Source: Chalara sp. BL73
Lineage: Eukaryota > Ascomycota > Leotiomycetes > Helotiales
Length of the DNA stretch: 64,000 bases
Direction: 5' to 3'
Assembly (NCBI GenBank): GCA_918026815.1
Contig: CAKJVC010000091.1
Span: forward strand, 151,071-215,070
The notes under the pieces are model-generated. The model worked only from the letters and a program-made list of their open reading frames with translations, was not told the DNA's origin and did no database searches. Position numbers and translations under genes: made by a program. Below are positions 1 through 12,126 of this stretch, one piece after another. The stretch's first letter is position 1; each line of letters starts with the position of its first letter.

Positions 1-3000
1 AAAAGCTTGCAAAAATAGCTATAATTAGCTAAGTACGCGTACGGTTTTGTTTAGAAATTAGTTCGAAACAAATAAAGTTGCAAATTCAGTGTAACGTCAC
101 AAAAATTGAAAAATAAGGCTTGATTTAATTAAAGTTCGATATTCTGATTTGAAAAATTTAACTGATCAGTGTCGGATCACTTTACTTGTAGCAACACCAC
201 GTTTTTACGTGGATTGCTTAAGTTGAATGTAATTGATTGTTGAAGGTTGAATAGAGGAATGAAGATATGCCCTTTCCTGGGTCATGTGACGGTGTCACAT
301 GACCTGTCCTCCATTCAATAGCTAATATACGTACAAACAAATATATATATCAATTTTAAGTATATTAAGCAATATTTTATTAAAATTATTTACAAAAAAC
401 TGTTGTAGTAAATAATAGCGATAAATAAATAAAATATCTATATAAACAAATAAGTTTAAAAAGAAAATTATATATAAAAATAGTTATACTAAAAAAGTAT
501 ACTAAAAAAGTTATATTAAATGTTATATTTATCGAAAAACACAATATAATTTTTAAAACTTTTTAAGTTAAAAAACATAATTTAAATATAAACTAAACAA
601 ATAACAATATTTAATTTAATAAATATATTTGCAAAAAAAGTAATTTACAAAATTAGTATAGCGAAAAAAAAGCTAGTACTTTTTTTTTTAAATTCGAACT
701 TTAAAACTTTAAAAATTTAGTATAACAAAACATAAAAAATATATTTAAATAAATATTTGTATAATATAAAATAGTTTTAGAATTGTTTAAAAATTTACAA
801 AATATACGTGTTTTGCTAAAACATTAATTATAAAATTACGAAATTAATTTTTTTTAAAAAAAAAGCTATTTTCCGAAAAACTAAAATTTTATAATTTACG
901 AGCTTGCGGCTTTTTAGCTTATACGCTACGTCGCTACGCTCGAGTAGCTTATATACAGCTAAAAAAACTTAGTTCGCTTTGCGAAGTTTTATTAAACTTT
1001 ACAAATTTATAATACAATACTTTAATAAATCAGTAAATGTTTTGCGAGTGTTTTACGAACGTTTTGCGAGTATAAATAAATTATTTGCGACTACTAAAAT
1101 ATTGCGTTAAAAGCGATTATATAACATAGTTTAATCGAAGTAAATATAAATAATTTATTATATTTAAAACTTTAATTTTTTAAACAAAAAACTAATAATA
1201 CGTACGTATGCTTTTTTTTTTTATATATACAAGCTTATTACGGATTCGTAATAAACTATTATTATTATTTTTAGCTTTTTTTTATTTAAATTAATAGTAC
1301 AATACTTTATTATAACGCAATACTAAACTTTTATTTTTATTTTTATATTTTTTATTTTTATTTCGTTACAGCTTGTTTACAAATTGTAAACTTATTTTTT
1401 AGCTTGTAATTTTATATTAATATTTAGTTTAAAATTATACTATTAATAATTTCGTTTTTGTTTTCGCTTTCGTTTTTTCGAAGTTTATTTATTTATTTTT
1501 TATTTTTTTTATTTTTATTTTTTTCGCGTATATTTTCGAGTTTATTTTTTTGCGTTTTTTTTTTTTAATTTTACAGTATTTTTTAAGTTCGCAAAAACAA
1601 TCGACAATATTACAATTTTGCAAAGTTTAATTGTTGCGCGTTTTTCGGTACTACAAAAAAACTATTAATTTTTTAATAGCTCGACAATTCAGTTTGCTAA
1701 TTTCGAAACGTAGTTGAATATTTGCGTAAATATTGTAACAGTTTTAATTTGTGCTTAATACGTTAAAAAAACTAAATTATAAATAAAATGTATTGTAATT
1801 GCCGGGCTGTTTAACGGCTTTTGTAGCAATTGCTACTATAATTCGGAAAACAAACAGTGTTTTTTTCGGTTTAATAAGTTTTAACAGTTTTTTTAATACT
1901 TATTAACAGTTTGTAATTAATAAATATTTAATTTTTGCTGTTTTATTCGCTGTTTTATTTTTCGCCGTTTTATTTTTTTGTTGTTTTTTTTTAAACTTCG
2001 AAAAATAAATATATATATTAGTTTAAATTATACGTATTTTAATTAATATACAATAAGCAAAAACAAGTAATTTGCGTTTTGTTTTTTTTTTTTTTTTTTA
2101 AAAAAAGTAAATTTCGAAAATTATATAACTATAACTAAAACGTATTCGTTGCGTTAACGATTTATAATACAAAAAAATTTGCATTTTCGATTAGCCGTTT
2201 TAAATTAAACAAACTTAAAAAAAAAAAAAAAAAAAATTTATTAAAAATTTTTTACAAAAATGTATATATACGAATTTAAAAATTTTTTAAATAAAGTTTT
2301 TTGCAAAAATTATAAACAAATAAATTTTTTTTTAAGTATAATAATACTTTAAATTAATATATAAAAATAGTAAAAAATTAATTGTATTTATTTAATATTT
2401 AATTTAACTATAACGAAAAGTAATTAAAACTTTTAAATATACAATATTAATAGTTAAACAAACTGTTAACGAATTTAATTTTTTTGTTTTGTTATTTAAA
2501 TTATTGTTTAATAACATATAAATGCTTACTATAAAAAAAGTTCGTAATACTGTAATATAAAACTGTTTATATATAAAAACTTAATAATAAAAATTAACGT
2601 TTATTTTAATTAACGATTGTTTTTGTATTTTATTAATAATTATTACAAATAAACTACGTATTAAAAATTGTTTATATATAAACTTAAAACTATTTTAATT
2701 CGCGATTAGTTGTAATTGTAAAATAGTTTGCAGCTAGCTCGAAAACTGTTCGCTAAAAAAACGAATTTTTAAACTATAATTTATTAATTTAGTTATAACT
2801 ATACGAATACTATTGCAAAGTTTTTTTTTTAGTATTAAGTTTTGTAATAGTATAACAAAAATACTAATTTTTAACCGAAAAGTAAATAACAGCAAACTAA
2901 ACAAATTAATAATTTGCAAAACTTTTAACAATACGCAAAATTTTTTGTTCGATTTAAAATTTATTTTATTAACGAATATATATACTTTTTTAATATTTAG

Positions 3001-6000
3001 CAATAGTTTTAATACTTCGTTGTTGATTTTTGTTATAATTGTATTAAAAATTGTAAAAATCGTATAACTATTAAATACTTTAACAAAATTTATTGCAATA
3101 CAGTAAATAATATTTAACAAATAAATAGCTTTAATTAAATTTTCGAAATTTTTAAGTTAATTAATATAATCGAAAATATTAATTAGTTTATTTTTGTTTA
3201 AATTAACTATTAAACTTTTTAGCTATTTTATAAAAATAAAATTGTTAGTATTTTAACAGATTTGTATATTGTTTGTTAACTATAAAACTTGCAGTTTTTT
3301 TAAATAAAAAAGCACTATAAACAAACTGCTACTATATTTGTTTAAAATTTACGAATTATAATAAGCAATATTTAAACAAAATTATTTTTTAAAATAATAA
3401 AAACTTTACTAAAAAAATACTTTTCGGATTTATTTTTCTGCAGTTTATACAATAAGCAATAAACTACAGCAAAGCAATATTTGTATTGTATAAAAACTTC
3501 GTTTTATATAATTAACTTAATATTACAAAACGCTCGGTTTGTAACAAAACTAATTTTAATTTTGTTAATTAACGATTTATTAAGTTTAATTAATATTTTA
3601 AACTGTAAATAAAAAATGCGACTGTACAGTAACAATAAAACAATAATTTTAATAAATACTATATACAATACAAATATTTTTTGTATACAATAGTAATAGC
3701 AAATAGTTTTATACAAAAAAGTTTTGCTATAGCTATTCGTTTTTTGTATAAAAAAATAAATTGTAACAAAATCGGTATTAATAACAAACTTAATTGTATT
3801 GAAAATCCGTTTTTAATTAATATTTAAACAAAGCTGTAACTTTTAATAGTAAACCGTAAAAAACAGCAATTCGTTTATAAACTGTTTTCGATTATACAAT
3901 TAATTTTAATTATATACAAAAAAAAATTAGTTTATGCTTTTTTATCGATTTATACAAATTAACTAAATTTAATTTTAGCAAATACAAACTGTAATTATAA
4001 TAAAAATTCGCTAGTTTTACTAAATAATAAGCAGTTTTTACTAGTATATATTTTAAGTTATTAATAAAATTATTTTAATATCGTTTTTATATAACTAACA
4101 GTTTTTTAATAACTTTTTTTCGAATATTAATAAAAAAAAAAAAATTTTAAAGTTCGCGCGAAAAAAAAAACTTTCGCTTTTTTAAAGCATTGCTACTATT
4201 TTTAATTATTGTTAACTAGCTTACAAACAATATATACAGTTTTATAAATATTATAACAAACTTTATTAACAATATACAAATTTTTAAAACTTTTTGTTTG
4301 TTTTACTACAATTAATAATAACTGCAAATAAAACTGCTTTTTAACATTAAAACTGTAGTAATACATTTATTTAATAGCTGTTTTTTTTTTACGAAATTGC
4401 TATTCGCAAAGTTTTTAATATTAAACAAAATAATAAAAAAACTTTTAATATAAAAAGTTAGTTTTAAAATATTAAACGTTGTATTTAAAATAAACTATTA
4501 AAATAAAGCGAATTATAGCGAACTTTTCGCGAAGTTTTTTTACAGTTAAATTTTCCGAAAAATAAACAGTTTAATTTTTTTTTAAATAAATCGCAAATTG
4601 CTAAACTGCAAGCTTTTTTTAATAAATTAAATACTTTATTAAAGCTAACGTAGCAGTTTTAAATATACCGCTTAATTTTATTTTTTTAATAATCGATTTT
4701 TGTTGTAGCTCGATTATTTTTTTTGTACACGTATTTATAAATATATTTAATAGTTTTAATTGTAACGCAAACTTTAACGTTAATATAATATTAATACCGA
4801 CAAAACAAATACGGATTATATAATACAACTTAGCAGTTATTAAGCGTTATTTTACAGCTATTTACAGTAACTTTTTAAAAAGCTTAATTATTTTTACGTC
4901 GATGTACAAAATACTTATTTTTTAAATTAATTGTTTTTTTGTAAAACTTTTTAAAATACTTTTTAAAACACGTTAAAAAAAATTTATTTTTTAATATTAT
5001 ACAAAACGCATTTAAATTGTGTATACCGCAAAACTTATAAATTATAAATTTTTTTACTAGCTTCGTTAACGTACTGTCGGAATTTTATAGCGAGTTTAGC
5101 AACTCCGTATATATAATATCGTTAAAAAGTTGAAAAGTATTTAGCTACGCAAAATTATTTATAAATATTAACAAGTGCATATAAAATAACTTACGTTTTT
5201 AATACTCGATTATATACACGCGGCTTACTAACGAACTAAAAAGCTTGTTTTTTACTTGTTAAATAATGTTTTAAACTACTAAATAAAACACTCGAATTAT
5301 TAAATTAAGTCAATTAGCAACTGTTTGCTTAAACAACAAATTTGCTTAAATAGCAAATTAGTAAAAGTTAACTGTTACAATAATAAAGTAATTAAAACAG
5401 CTAAAATAACGAACTATAGCTATAAAATTTTAATACAATTGTTGTATTGTTTGTTTGTTATTTAAATAAAACGTAAATAATATTACTTTTTTGTTTATAT
5501 TTTAAAAATTTATATTTTCAGCTGTAAAATAATTTTACACATTTGTATATATATTCGCACAAAGTTGTTTTTGATTATTGCGAAATTATTAAAGCTGCGC
5601 GAACTTTATACAAATTTAAACATTTATTGCGTATTGTTAACTTAGCTTTTTAGTATAAAAAATAAATAAAAATTGCTTTTTTCGATAATACAAATAATAC
5701 CGGTAATATATTCGCTGTAATATGCGACTTTTTTAACGCGGCTTACTATTTTTTAAATTAAAACTATAATTCTAGTTTAAATCTTTGTAAAAAAAAAGCA
5801 GCGAATAAACCGATAGTATATATGCAATATAAAACACAGTTATACAATATATAAATAGCTTGTTTACAGTATTTTTGCGAATTGTTAATATAATATTTCG
5901 ACTAGTAAATTAGTTTGTTTCGTTTAGCAAAATACTTGCAATTTTATCGGCGAAAAACAAATTTTTTCATTAGCGATTAGTACTAATTTTTATTACTAAT

Positions 6001-7257
6001 TGCATTTGTAAATTAAACAAAATACGTTTATTGTTATAATAGTACTTTACTAAACGTTCGCAAACTATTTTATAAATTTTAGCTAGCTAGTTAATTTATA
6101 ATATTAAGTTAAATAAAGTATTTAATACACCGCGATTTAAACTATTATTTTGCTGTATATAAACCGCAGAAATTTTATTAAAATTATAAAAAATCAATTA
6201 AGCAAATACTAAAATAGCAGTATTTTTAAATATTAACAGTTTTTATAAATAATATAAATTTCTGTATATTTAAAAAAATTGTATACTGTAGCTATTTAAA
6301 TCGATTCGTTTATCGCAACAGTAGTTAACAAAAGTAAATAAAAAAGTATTGTTATATTTGCGGACTTGTTTACAAAAACGTTTTGTTTATACAAAGTTTA
6401 ACATTTACAGCTTTTTAAAATATCGCAAAAGTTTTTTAATAAAGTCGATTTTAACTTTTTTTTTTTTGTAACAAAACTTAAAACCGGAATTTTGCACAGT
6501 TTTTTTAACTGCAAAATAAATAGCTTTATAGTAACAGTATTCGATATTTATTTTGCTATTTTGTTTTAGTGTAAAAACCGGTTTAACGTATCGTAAATTA
6601 AATATACAACACTGCAAATTATTTGTTATAACTATTACAGTTTTAAATTTTTTTTTTTTTTTTTTTTAACTACAGTCGAGTTTCGCTTTTTTATTATTAT
6701 TAAAACTTAATATAAATTTTTGCTTTAACTCGCAAATAAATTGTGTGTTTTTTTAAAAAGTTAAAAAAAATATAAAAAAAATAAATTCGAAACTAAAAAA
6801 TAGTGTAAAATCGAAGCTATAATACGGTTTTTACGCTTTCGCCGCAGTGTATTTAAAACGTTTTACAAAAAAAGAAAATTAGTTATTAAGTTAAATATTT
6901 TGTAAAGTAGCTCGCAAAAAAAGAATTACTACTATTATACAGCTAGCAAAAAGTTTAGTAGTTTTAGCATTTAATTTCAATTAGCAGTAAACAAACACTA
7001 GCAAATTTTTAATACTTCGAGATTTTTTACAGTTAAAACACGTTTACTATTTGTTAATTAGTTTTCTGTTACTGTTGTATACTATAAATAAAGTAGTAAG
7101 CAATTAACGCTTACAACAGTTACAACAGTATATTAAAAATGTATTAACAGTCCGCTTATTACGTTTAGCTTGCAAAAAAGTTAACTAGTAAAACTGTAAA
7201 TATAAATAAATAATATACTTAACAAATAATACAAGTTTAATAATACTAGCTAGTTTT
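1..7257. repeat. RIP-degraded AT-rich repeat DNA, no intact gene
   Basis: This stretch is extremely AT-rich, full of homopolymer A and T runs, and has stops in every frame. The few open frames (for example 2734-3120, 4619-4828 and 6405-6617, all minus) are low-complexity Ile/Lys/Asn/Phe-rich and show no domain I can name. The texture matches the identifiable RIP-mutated transposons elsewhere in the window, so I infer old transposon DNA, probably with minus-strand coding. No terminal repeats could be paired. A short patch of normal composition sits at 160-325. Confidence 0.7.
160..325. repeat. Less mutated patch with a perfect palindrome
   Basis: Within the AT-rich DNA this patch has normal base composition. 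It contains a perfect inverted repeat with 11-base arms at 280-290 and 294-304 around a 3-base loop (GGTCATGTGAC and its complement). Weaker outer arms lie at about 247-259 and 307-319. It may be an LTR or MITE remnant; no target duplication was found. Confidence 0.45.
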
Positions 7258-7789
7258 AAAACTACTTTAAAACTTGCTAAACAACAACTAGCTTCGCGAC
7301 GTGTTACAGCAAAAACAAAAGCCGTAAAAAAAGAAAACAGTGCTGTATAGTGCTATTAAACAATAAATTCAATAATAAAAATAAAAACTAAAATGTTATT
7401 GTTAAAAAAAAAAAAAAGTTTAATGTAAAAAAAAGTAAACCTGCCGGCCGCAAAACACGCTAACACTTGTTACGCGGCACTGTGTATTACTGTTATATAA
7501 ATTAACTACAACAAAATCAAGAATAACTTTTTTTATAAAATACAGAATAAACTACATGCTAGTTTAATAAAAAGCGCTTAATTATTGTATTTAAAATCAT
7601 TAATATTTCAAAAAATCGTATTAGTAGTTTAAAAGCTTTAGATCAAAATAGCCGATTTTTTCTATGTTAATTTTTTTGTTAAAGTAAAACACGCTGTCAG
7701 GTAGTGCTCGCACGTAATGGACAATTTTTCCGTAATTAAATTGAGCCAATCAAAACGATTTGAATTTATTTTACCTTATATATAGAGAT
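7258..7789. repeat. Direct repeat copy A (~532 bp)
   Basis: This block is repeated at 8298-8829 in the same orientation, with mostly transition differences. Both copies share landmarks such as AACACTTGTTACGC (with variants), CAAAATCAAGAATAAC and GAGCCAATCAAAACGATTTG. It starts with AAAACTAC, exactly the sequence that follows the LTR-like block in copy B. The family is not recognised. Confidence 0.7.
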
Positions 7790-7996
7790 AAATATTAAAA
7801 ATGCTTAAAAAATATATAAAAAAATTAGCAAATTTTTTTTAAAAAAATTTAAAACGCTAATAACAGTGAATATACTATCAGTACGTAAAAAAAAAAAAAC
7901 TTAAAAAAAAAAATTTATATAAATTATTGTAGCTTAAATAATATTACAATAAAAAATGTATATTTTATACTAAATAGCTACTATTTGTAAAATAAG

Positions 7997-8297
7997 TGTA
8001 ACAATCGGTGGCATATGGACTCCTGATCACGTGGCAAGGTACGGACCCAAAATGAGGGAGAGCCTATACGGACCCCTTTCGGACATGGCACTTATATCCT
8101 TTACGAACCTAAGCACAACACAAACTCCGGAAAAATATGGAGAAAAATATAAAAAGAGCTTTTTATGTTTACAAGATTATTTTCTTTTTATGTTTTTTAT
8201 ATTCTTCGTAGTAGACCTCTTCGAAATACTACTATTAGCCTAAAATACGTACTCCCATATAGCTCTACTCAGCCGGTGGTGTTCTAGCGTCGTTACA
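7997..8297. repeat. Solo LTR-like element, little RIP
   Basis: A 301-bp block of near-normal composition begins TGTAAC and ends GTTACA, the TG...CA inverted termini of an LTR. It stands out from AT-rich flanks on both sides. No 5-bp target duplication is visible (ATAAG on the left, AAAAC on the right), so it may derive from recombination. The 70-codon open frame inside (8031-8243) is not considered a gene. Confidence 0.55.
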
Positions 8298-8829
8298 AAA
8301 ACTACTTTAAAATTTATTGAACAACAACTAGCTTTGCAATGTGTTACAGCGAAAACAAAAACTGTAAAAAAAAAACAATGCCGTAAAAAACTATTAAATA
8401 ATAAGTTTAATAGTAGAAGTTAAAACTAAAGTGTTGTTGTTTAGAAAAAAATAGAAATTAAATGCAAAAAAAAGTAAACTTGCGAGCTGTAAAACACACT
8501 AACACTTGTTACGCAGCACTGCGTATTACTGCTACATAAATTACTTACAACAAAATCAAGAATAACTTTTTTTTATAGAATACAGAATAAGCTACACGAT
8601 AGCTTAATAAAAAGCCTTTAATTAGCGTAATAAAAATCGTCAACATTTTTAAAAATCATATTAGTAGTTCAAAAGCTTTAAATCAAAATAACCGATTTTT
8701 TCAATGTTCATTTTTTTTGTTGAGGTAAAACACGCTGTCAGGTGCTGCCGGCACGTGATGGACAATTTTTTCGGAATTAGATTGAGCCAATCAAAACGAT
8801 TTGAATTTATTTTATTTTATATATATAGA
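8298..8829. repeat. Direct repeat copy B (~532 bp)
   Basis: This is the second copy of the block at 7258-7789, same orientation, starting directly at the right end of the LTR-like element. Differences from copy A are mainly transitions, as expected after RIP of a duplicated sequence. Confidence 0.7.
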
Positions 8830-9215
8830 TATATAGAAGATTATAACTAAAATGTAACTTTAATCGATTACTTTTAAATATACGTTTACTTTTTTTTTTT
8901 ATAAATGTATATTTACGTATACTAGCAAAATTATTAATTGATTTCTGCAAAACAGTTAAAAATTTGTAAATTTGTTTCGAAAAAATGCTATATTAACAAC
9001 AGTTAAAGTTAAAATAATTGCGCTAAATTAAACTTAAATAGAAGTAGTTTAAATGTAAGCGATTTAAAAAAGCGAAAATACAGTAAAAAAATTAAGTAAT
9101 AAAAAAATAAAACTGTTTATTTTAATAAATTTTTAAAGCTATTTAAAGCAATTAATAATTATAAAACAAAAAAATTAATACAAAACACGAGATTAACACG
9201 AAAAATCACGACTTT
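8830..9215. repeat. AT-rich, no feature seen
   Basis: RIP-like AT-rich sequence without open frames or terminal repeats. Base composition changes sharply to normal near 9220, where the gene island begins. Confidence 0.5.
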
Positions 9216-10102
9216 TACTAAAATAGCGATGCCCCACTTATTCCTACACCGGGTGTATTTTAATCACTTGCCATGGTGTAAGTGTAGCCTTACCCTAAAC
9301 CTACACCATGGTGTAGGTGTACTGGGCGCCTTTGATGCGGGACGGGATTTGTCACGGGATCTCGGTTACACCGTGATGAGGTGGGTCTGACGAGACTCAA
9401 GTCGCCGAGCGCATCAAGGCGCCGGACTAGGACGATAGGCGTGTGCCTCACACCTAAAGTTGGAACCCTGCGTATGATATCTGGAAATCAATATCCGCCC
9501 ATTTTGCTCGGCACCAGCGTATTAAGCAATGCCACAAGCAGTGCACAACTGGTATGAGGCGAGAAACTTCCGGGTCTGGTAGAAATTTACAGCTGCGTAC
9601 GGACTGCCATTGGATAACTTGTGAGCTGTGAATATTTGTGTGGTTAATATTTATTCCAATCCTTGGCTTTTAAAATGTATGTCCACATGCCACTTCAGGA
9701 TAGCACCATCCATTACTCCGCACCACGATTTTCCTGCCAATCCTCTTTACCCCACCCACTGCTCGTTACGGTTCTCGAAGTCTTATCAGTGCCTACCTTA
9801 GTGATTGCTCGACCCGCACTAGCCGCAACGACAGCATTCCCAAGGCTCGGAGAGCTAATATGCTGCATTGAGTGGATATGCAAGAATAGCCCCCTTCTGG
9901 AAAAGCTCTCATGTTCTCGAGAGGAAAGACAACGTCTGCCCCTCCGATGGGCTTCATACACTAACCGTACTATTGTATATATTTGTCGTGTAAACATTTG
10001 AGATATTTGTTCATTCCCTAAAATACAGTTGCATGATGATCGGCTCTAATGAGCACTACCTATTAAGCTTCAAATAAACCGCGAACTTCCCTTTTGCACA
10101 AC
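9216..10102. other. Gene-free flank of the island, with inverted repeats
   Basis: This stretch has normal composition but no convincing gene. It contains a palindrome at about 9299-9316 (CCTACACCATGGTGTAGG). An inverted repeat GGCGCCTTTGATGCG at 9326-9340 pairs with CGCATCAAGGCGCC at 9410-9423, probably a transposon end or MITE remnant. Overlapping open frames at 9663-10001 (plus) and 9713-9997 (minus) have no recognisable domain and are left uncalled. Confidence 0.4.
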
Positions 10103-11139
10103 CTATTCAAAAAGTGTCTTCTTCTCGTTGTTCGTCAGTTGCAGATAAGTTTCCATATCGTGCCCGAAAATCAGTGTCGCATTGAACTGCGCCTTCAAAT
10201 TCCGAATCATGCCATTACTTCGGACCCATTGAGTGTGGTCTCGGGCCAGCCAGCCCTGAGGATGTGCATCCTCGTAATTCTCCTTGATATGGTATTGATC
10301 CGTCGTCCAAATGAAGTTTCCCTCCTTTGCCAGATTTATCTGCATCGCGCACAGCCCAGGTGAGTGGCCTGGTGAGTGGTGCAAAGTAATGCCCTGATAC
10401 AAACTGTAGTGAGGTTCTGTGAATGTCTGCCAATTCAGCTTCTCCAGGTCCATGTAGCTGCCAAGGTAAACGCCTAGATCGGCGCCTGTGGCTACTGCCC
10501 AGCATGCGTGTTTGAACTCTTCCTCGTGAGTGATGATGGGGACATCCGTGCCGACAAAGTGCTCGAGACCACCGGCATGGTCGAGATGCAAATGACCCAT
10601 GATGACAGCTTTCACGTCCTTGATGTCATGACCGGTGGCTTTTATGGCATTGGGGAGCTTGTGTTCTTCATTGTACTTGGTACGAGGGAACAGATCTGTT
10701 GCAGGGAAGCCCCATTTCTGAAAGAGGAAAACATCAGTAAACTGAAAGCCGTAGCTCATGTCGTGCCTCCGATCTGTGACTCACAATATCAACATTCTCA
10801 GCGCAGCCGGTCTCGAACAAAATGAGGCCTGCGTCCGGGTGCTCTATTAATGCGCCCATGACAATAAGGTCCCGTTGTTTGCTGCCCGGGTTCTTGTTGC
10901 TGTTGGTACTGGAACCGCCGGCCCTCAGCAACCTTAGGTACGAGTAAGTATACAGTCTCAAAAACGAACAAAGTAGCGATATCATACCAGCCTTCATCAA
11001 TCGTGAGAGTTCCAAAATTCAGGATCCACATTTTTGTGCCCGGAGGACAGATGTAGGCGGGGACTTGGGCATGGGCAAGAAGGTCGCTCATAGCAGGGCC
11101 TGAGGTGGTAGCCATTTCAGATTGATTGTTTTTGACCAA
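10103..11139 (-). CDS. Metallo-beta-lactamase fold lactonase (AttM/AHL-lactonase-like)
   Basis: Three exons: 11139-10988, 10923-10785 and 10717-10103. Introns are 64 bp (donor GTATGA, acceptor CTGAG) and 67 bp (donor GTGAGT, acceptor TTTCAG), giving 301 codons. A second ATG at 11115 would give 293. The zinc motif HLHLDH lies at about residues 139-144. Downstream are a conserved His in HHSPGHSPG, an Asp in WTTDQY and a His in FGHD, in the order seen in N-acyl-homoserine-lactone lactonases and related fungal lactone or lactam hydrolases. The family opens lactone rings using two metal ions; the substrate here is unknown. No signal peptide is seen, so it is probably cytosolic. It lies 1 kb downstream of the dehydrogenase gene on the same strand and appears intact. 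Confidence 0.85.
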
Positions 11140-12126
11140 AAATATTTTGTCTATGCTTCTTCAGCAGCGTTCTTTAAACCTTTAGTTCAATTGGGGGTGG
11201 GGAAGGAATATATCTCTCGAATCTGCGACATAGTGTCGTGTAAAGTACATCACTAGCCGGACCCCGTCCCCCGTCCACCCCATATGCGAAGTCTTGGCGG
11301 TAGCGTTTCGATTGTTCGGTTGGCATCATGTTACTGTGGATATTGCCTGCATCACCCGATATGACGGTAATAAAGCAAACGTAGCTGAGCTATATCGTGC
11401 CGAGAGTGACTTGAGAAGGCTGTAATAGTGCCATAGTACCCCGCTTGAAGAAGCCATCTTCCTTTCGCAATATCATTGGCTATTGGAATTTGCCCTTGTC
11501 TTAACACCGAATTATGGTCAAGGCTCATAGTCTCATACCTGTTCGCATGCAACCCTATTCCTACTCTTATGTTGATGTCCCATGAGCGTACTCACGCTCT
11601 CAAGATGTGCATATGCTAGTTAGCGTGAAGAACCATCAACATGCCGTTTCGGAATTGTCGCGTCATGTTAGCCTTGAAAGGCGAATTAATTTTGAATTCC
11701 ACATTGTAGATAGGCACAACAAGGCTGACTGAGTTGTGCGGAACGACATGCCTTGGCGCAGAAACTTTTGTAGTGTTGTGCTAACACTCAATTGACCGTC
11801 GAACATTGGATTCTGACATGTCGTAGGTCTCATTATCACATGGTCTTGCATCGTAGAGATTGACTACGAAATATGCAAATGCTCAGCTCAACATTTTCTA
11901 CATGAGGCCATGGTAAAAATATGCATTGTCGGCGAACTGAATCCCCTATGGAAGCGCGACACTAAATGATAATGACTCTTCATCTAGACGTGACCAAAAT
12001 CCACACTGAATGTTTATTTAAATGACTCATCTAGTTCGCCTTTAAATTTGTCATTTGACAACTATAACATCACGTAATAGATAAAGAACAATGGTACATT
12101 TGCACTTTGAAAAGCAGCACAAAGGC
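11140..12126. other. Intergenic region between lactonase and dehydrogenase genes
   Basis: Normal base composition. The two minus open frames here (11352-11552 and 11663-11851, 66 and 62 codons) have no domain or splice partner I can recognise. I read this as promoter of the lactonase gene (nearest 11140) plus the 3' region of the dehydrogenase gene. Confidence 0.5.

Noticed and set aside
2734..3120. Overlapping open frames on both strands in the AT-rich left part (also 3504-3716, 4619-4828, 6405-6617)
   Set aside because: Composition is Ile/Lys/Asn/Phe-rich, typical of chance frames in AT-rich DNA; no domain, no splice context, and both strands are open at once.
8031..8243. 70-codon plus frame
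   Set aside because: Lies inside an LTR-like block with TG...CA ends; it is probably LTR leader sequence, not a gene.
9663..10001. 112- and 94-codon frames on opposite strands
   Set aside because: No recognisable motif and no connecting exon. A different minus frame (MKPIGGADVVFPLENMR...) looked gene-like but ends after 60 codons without support.
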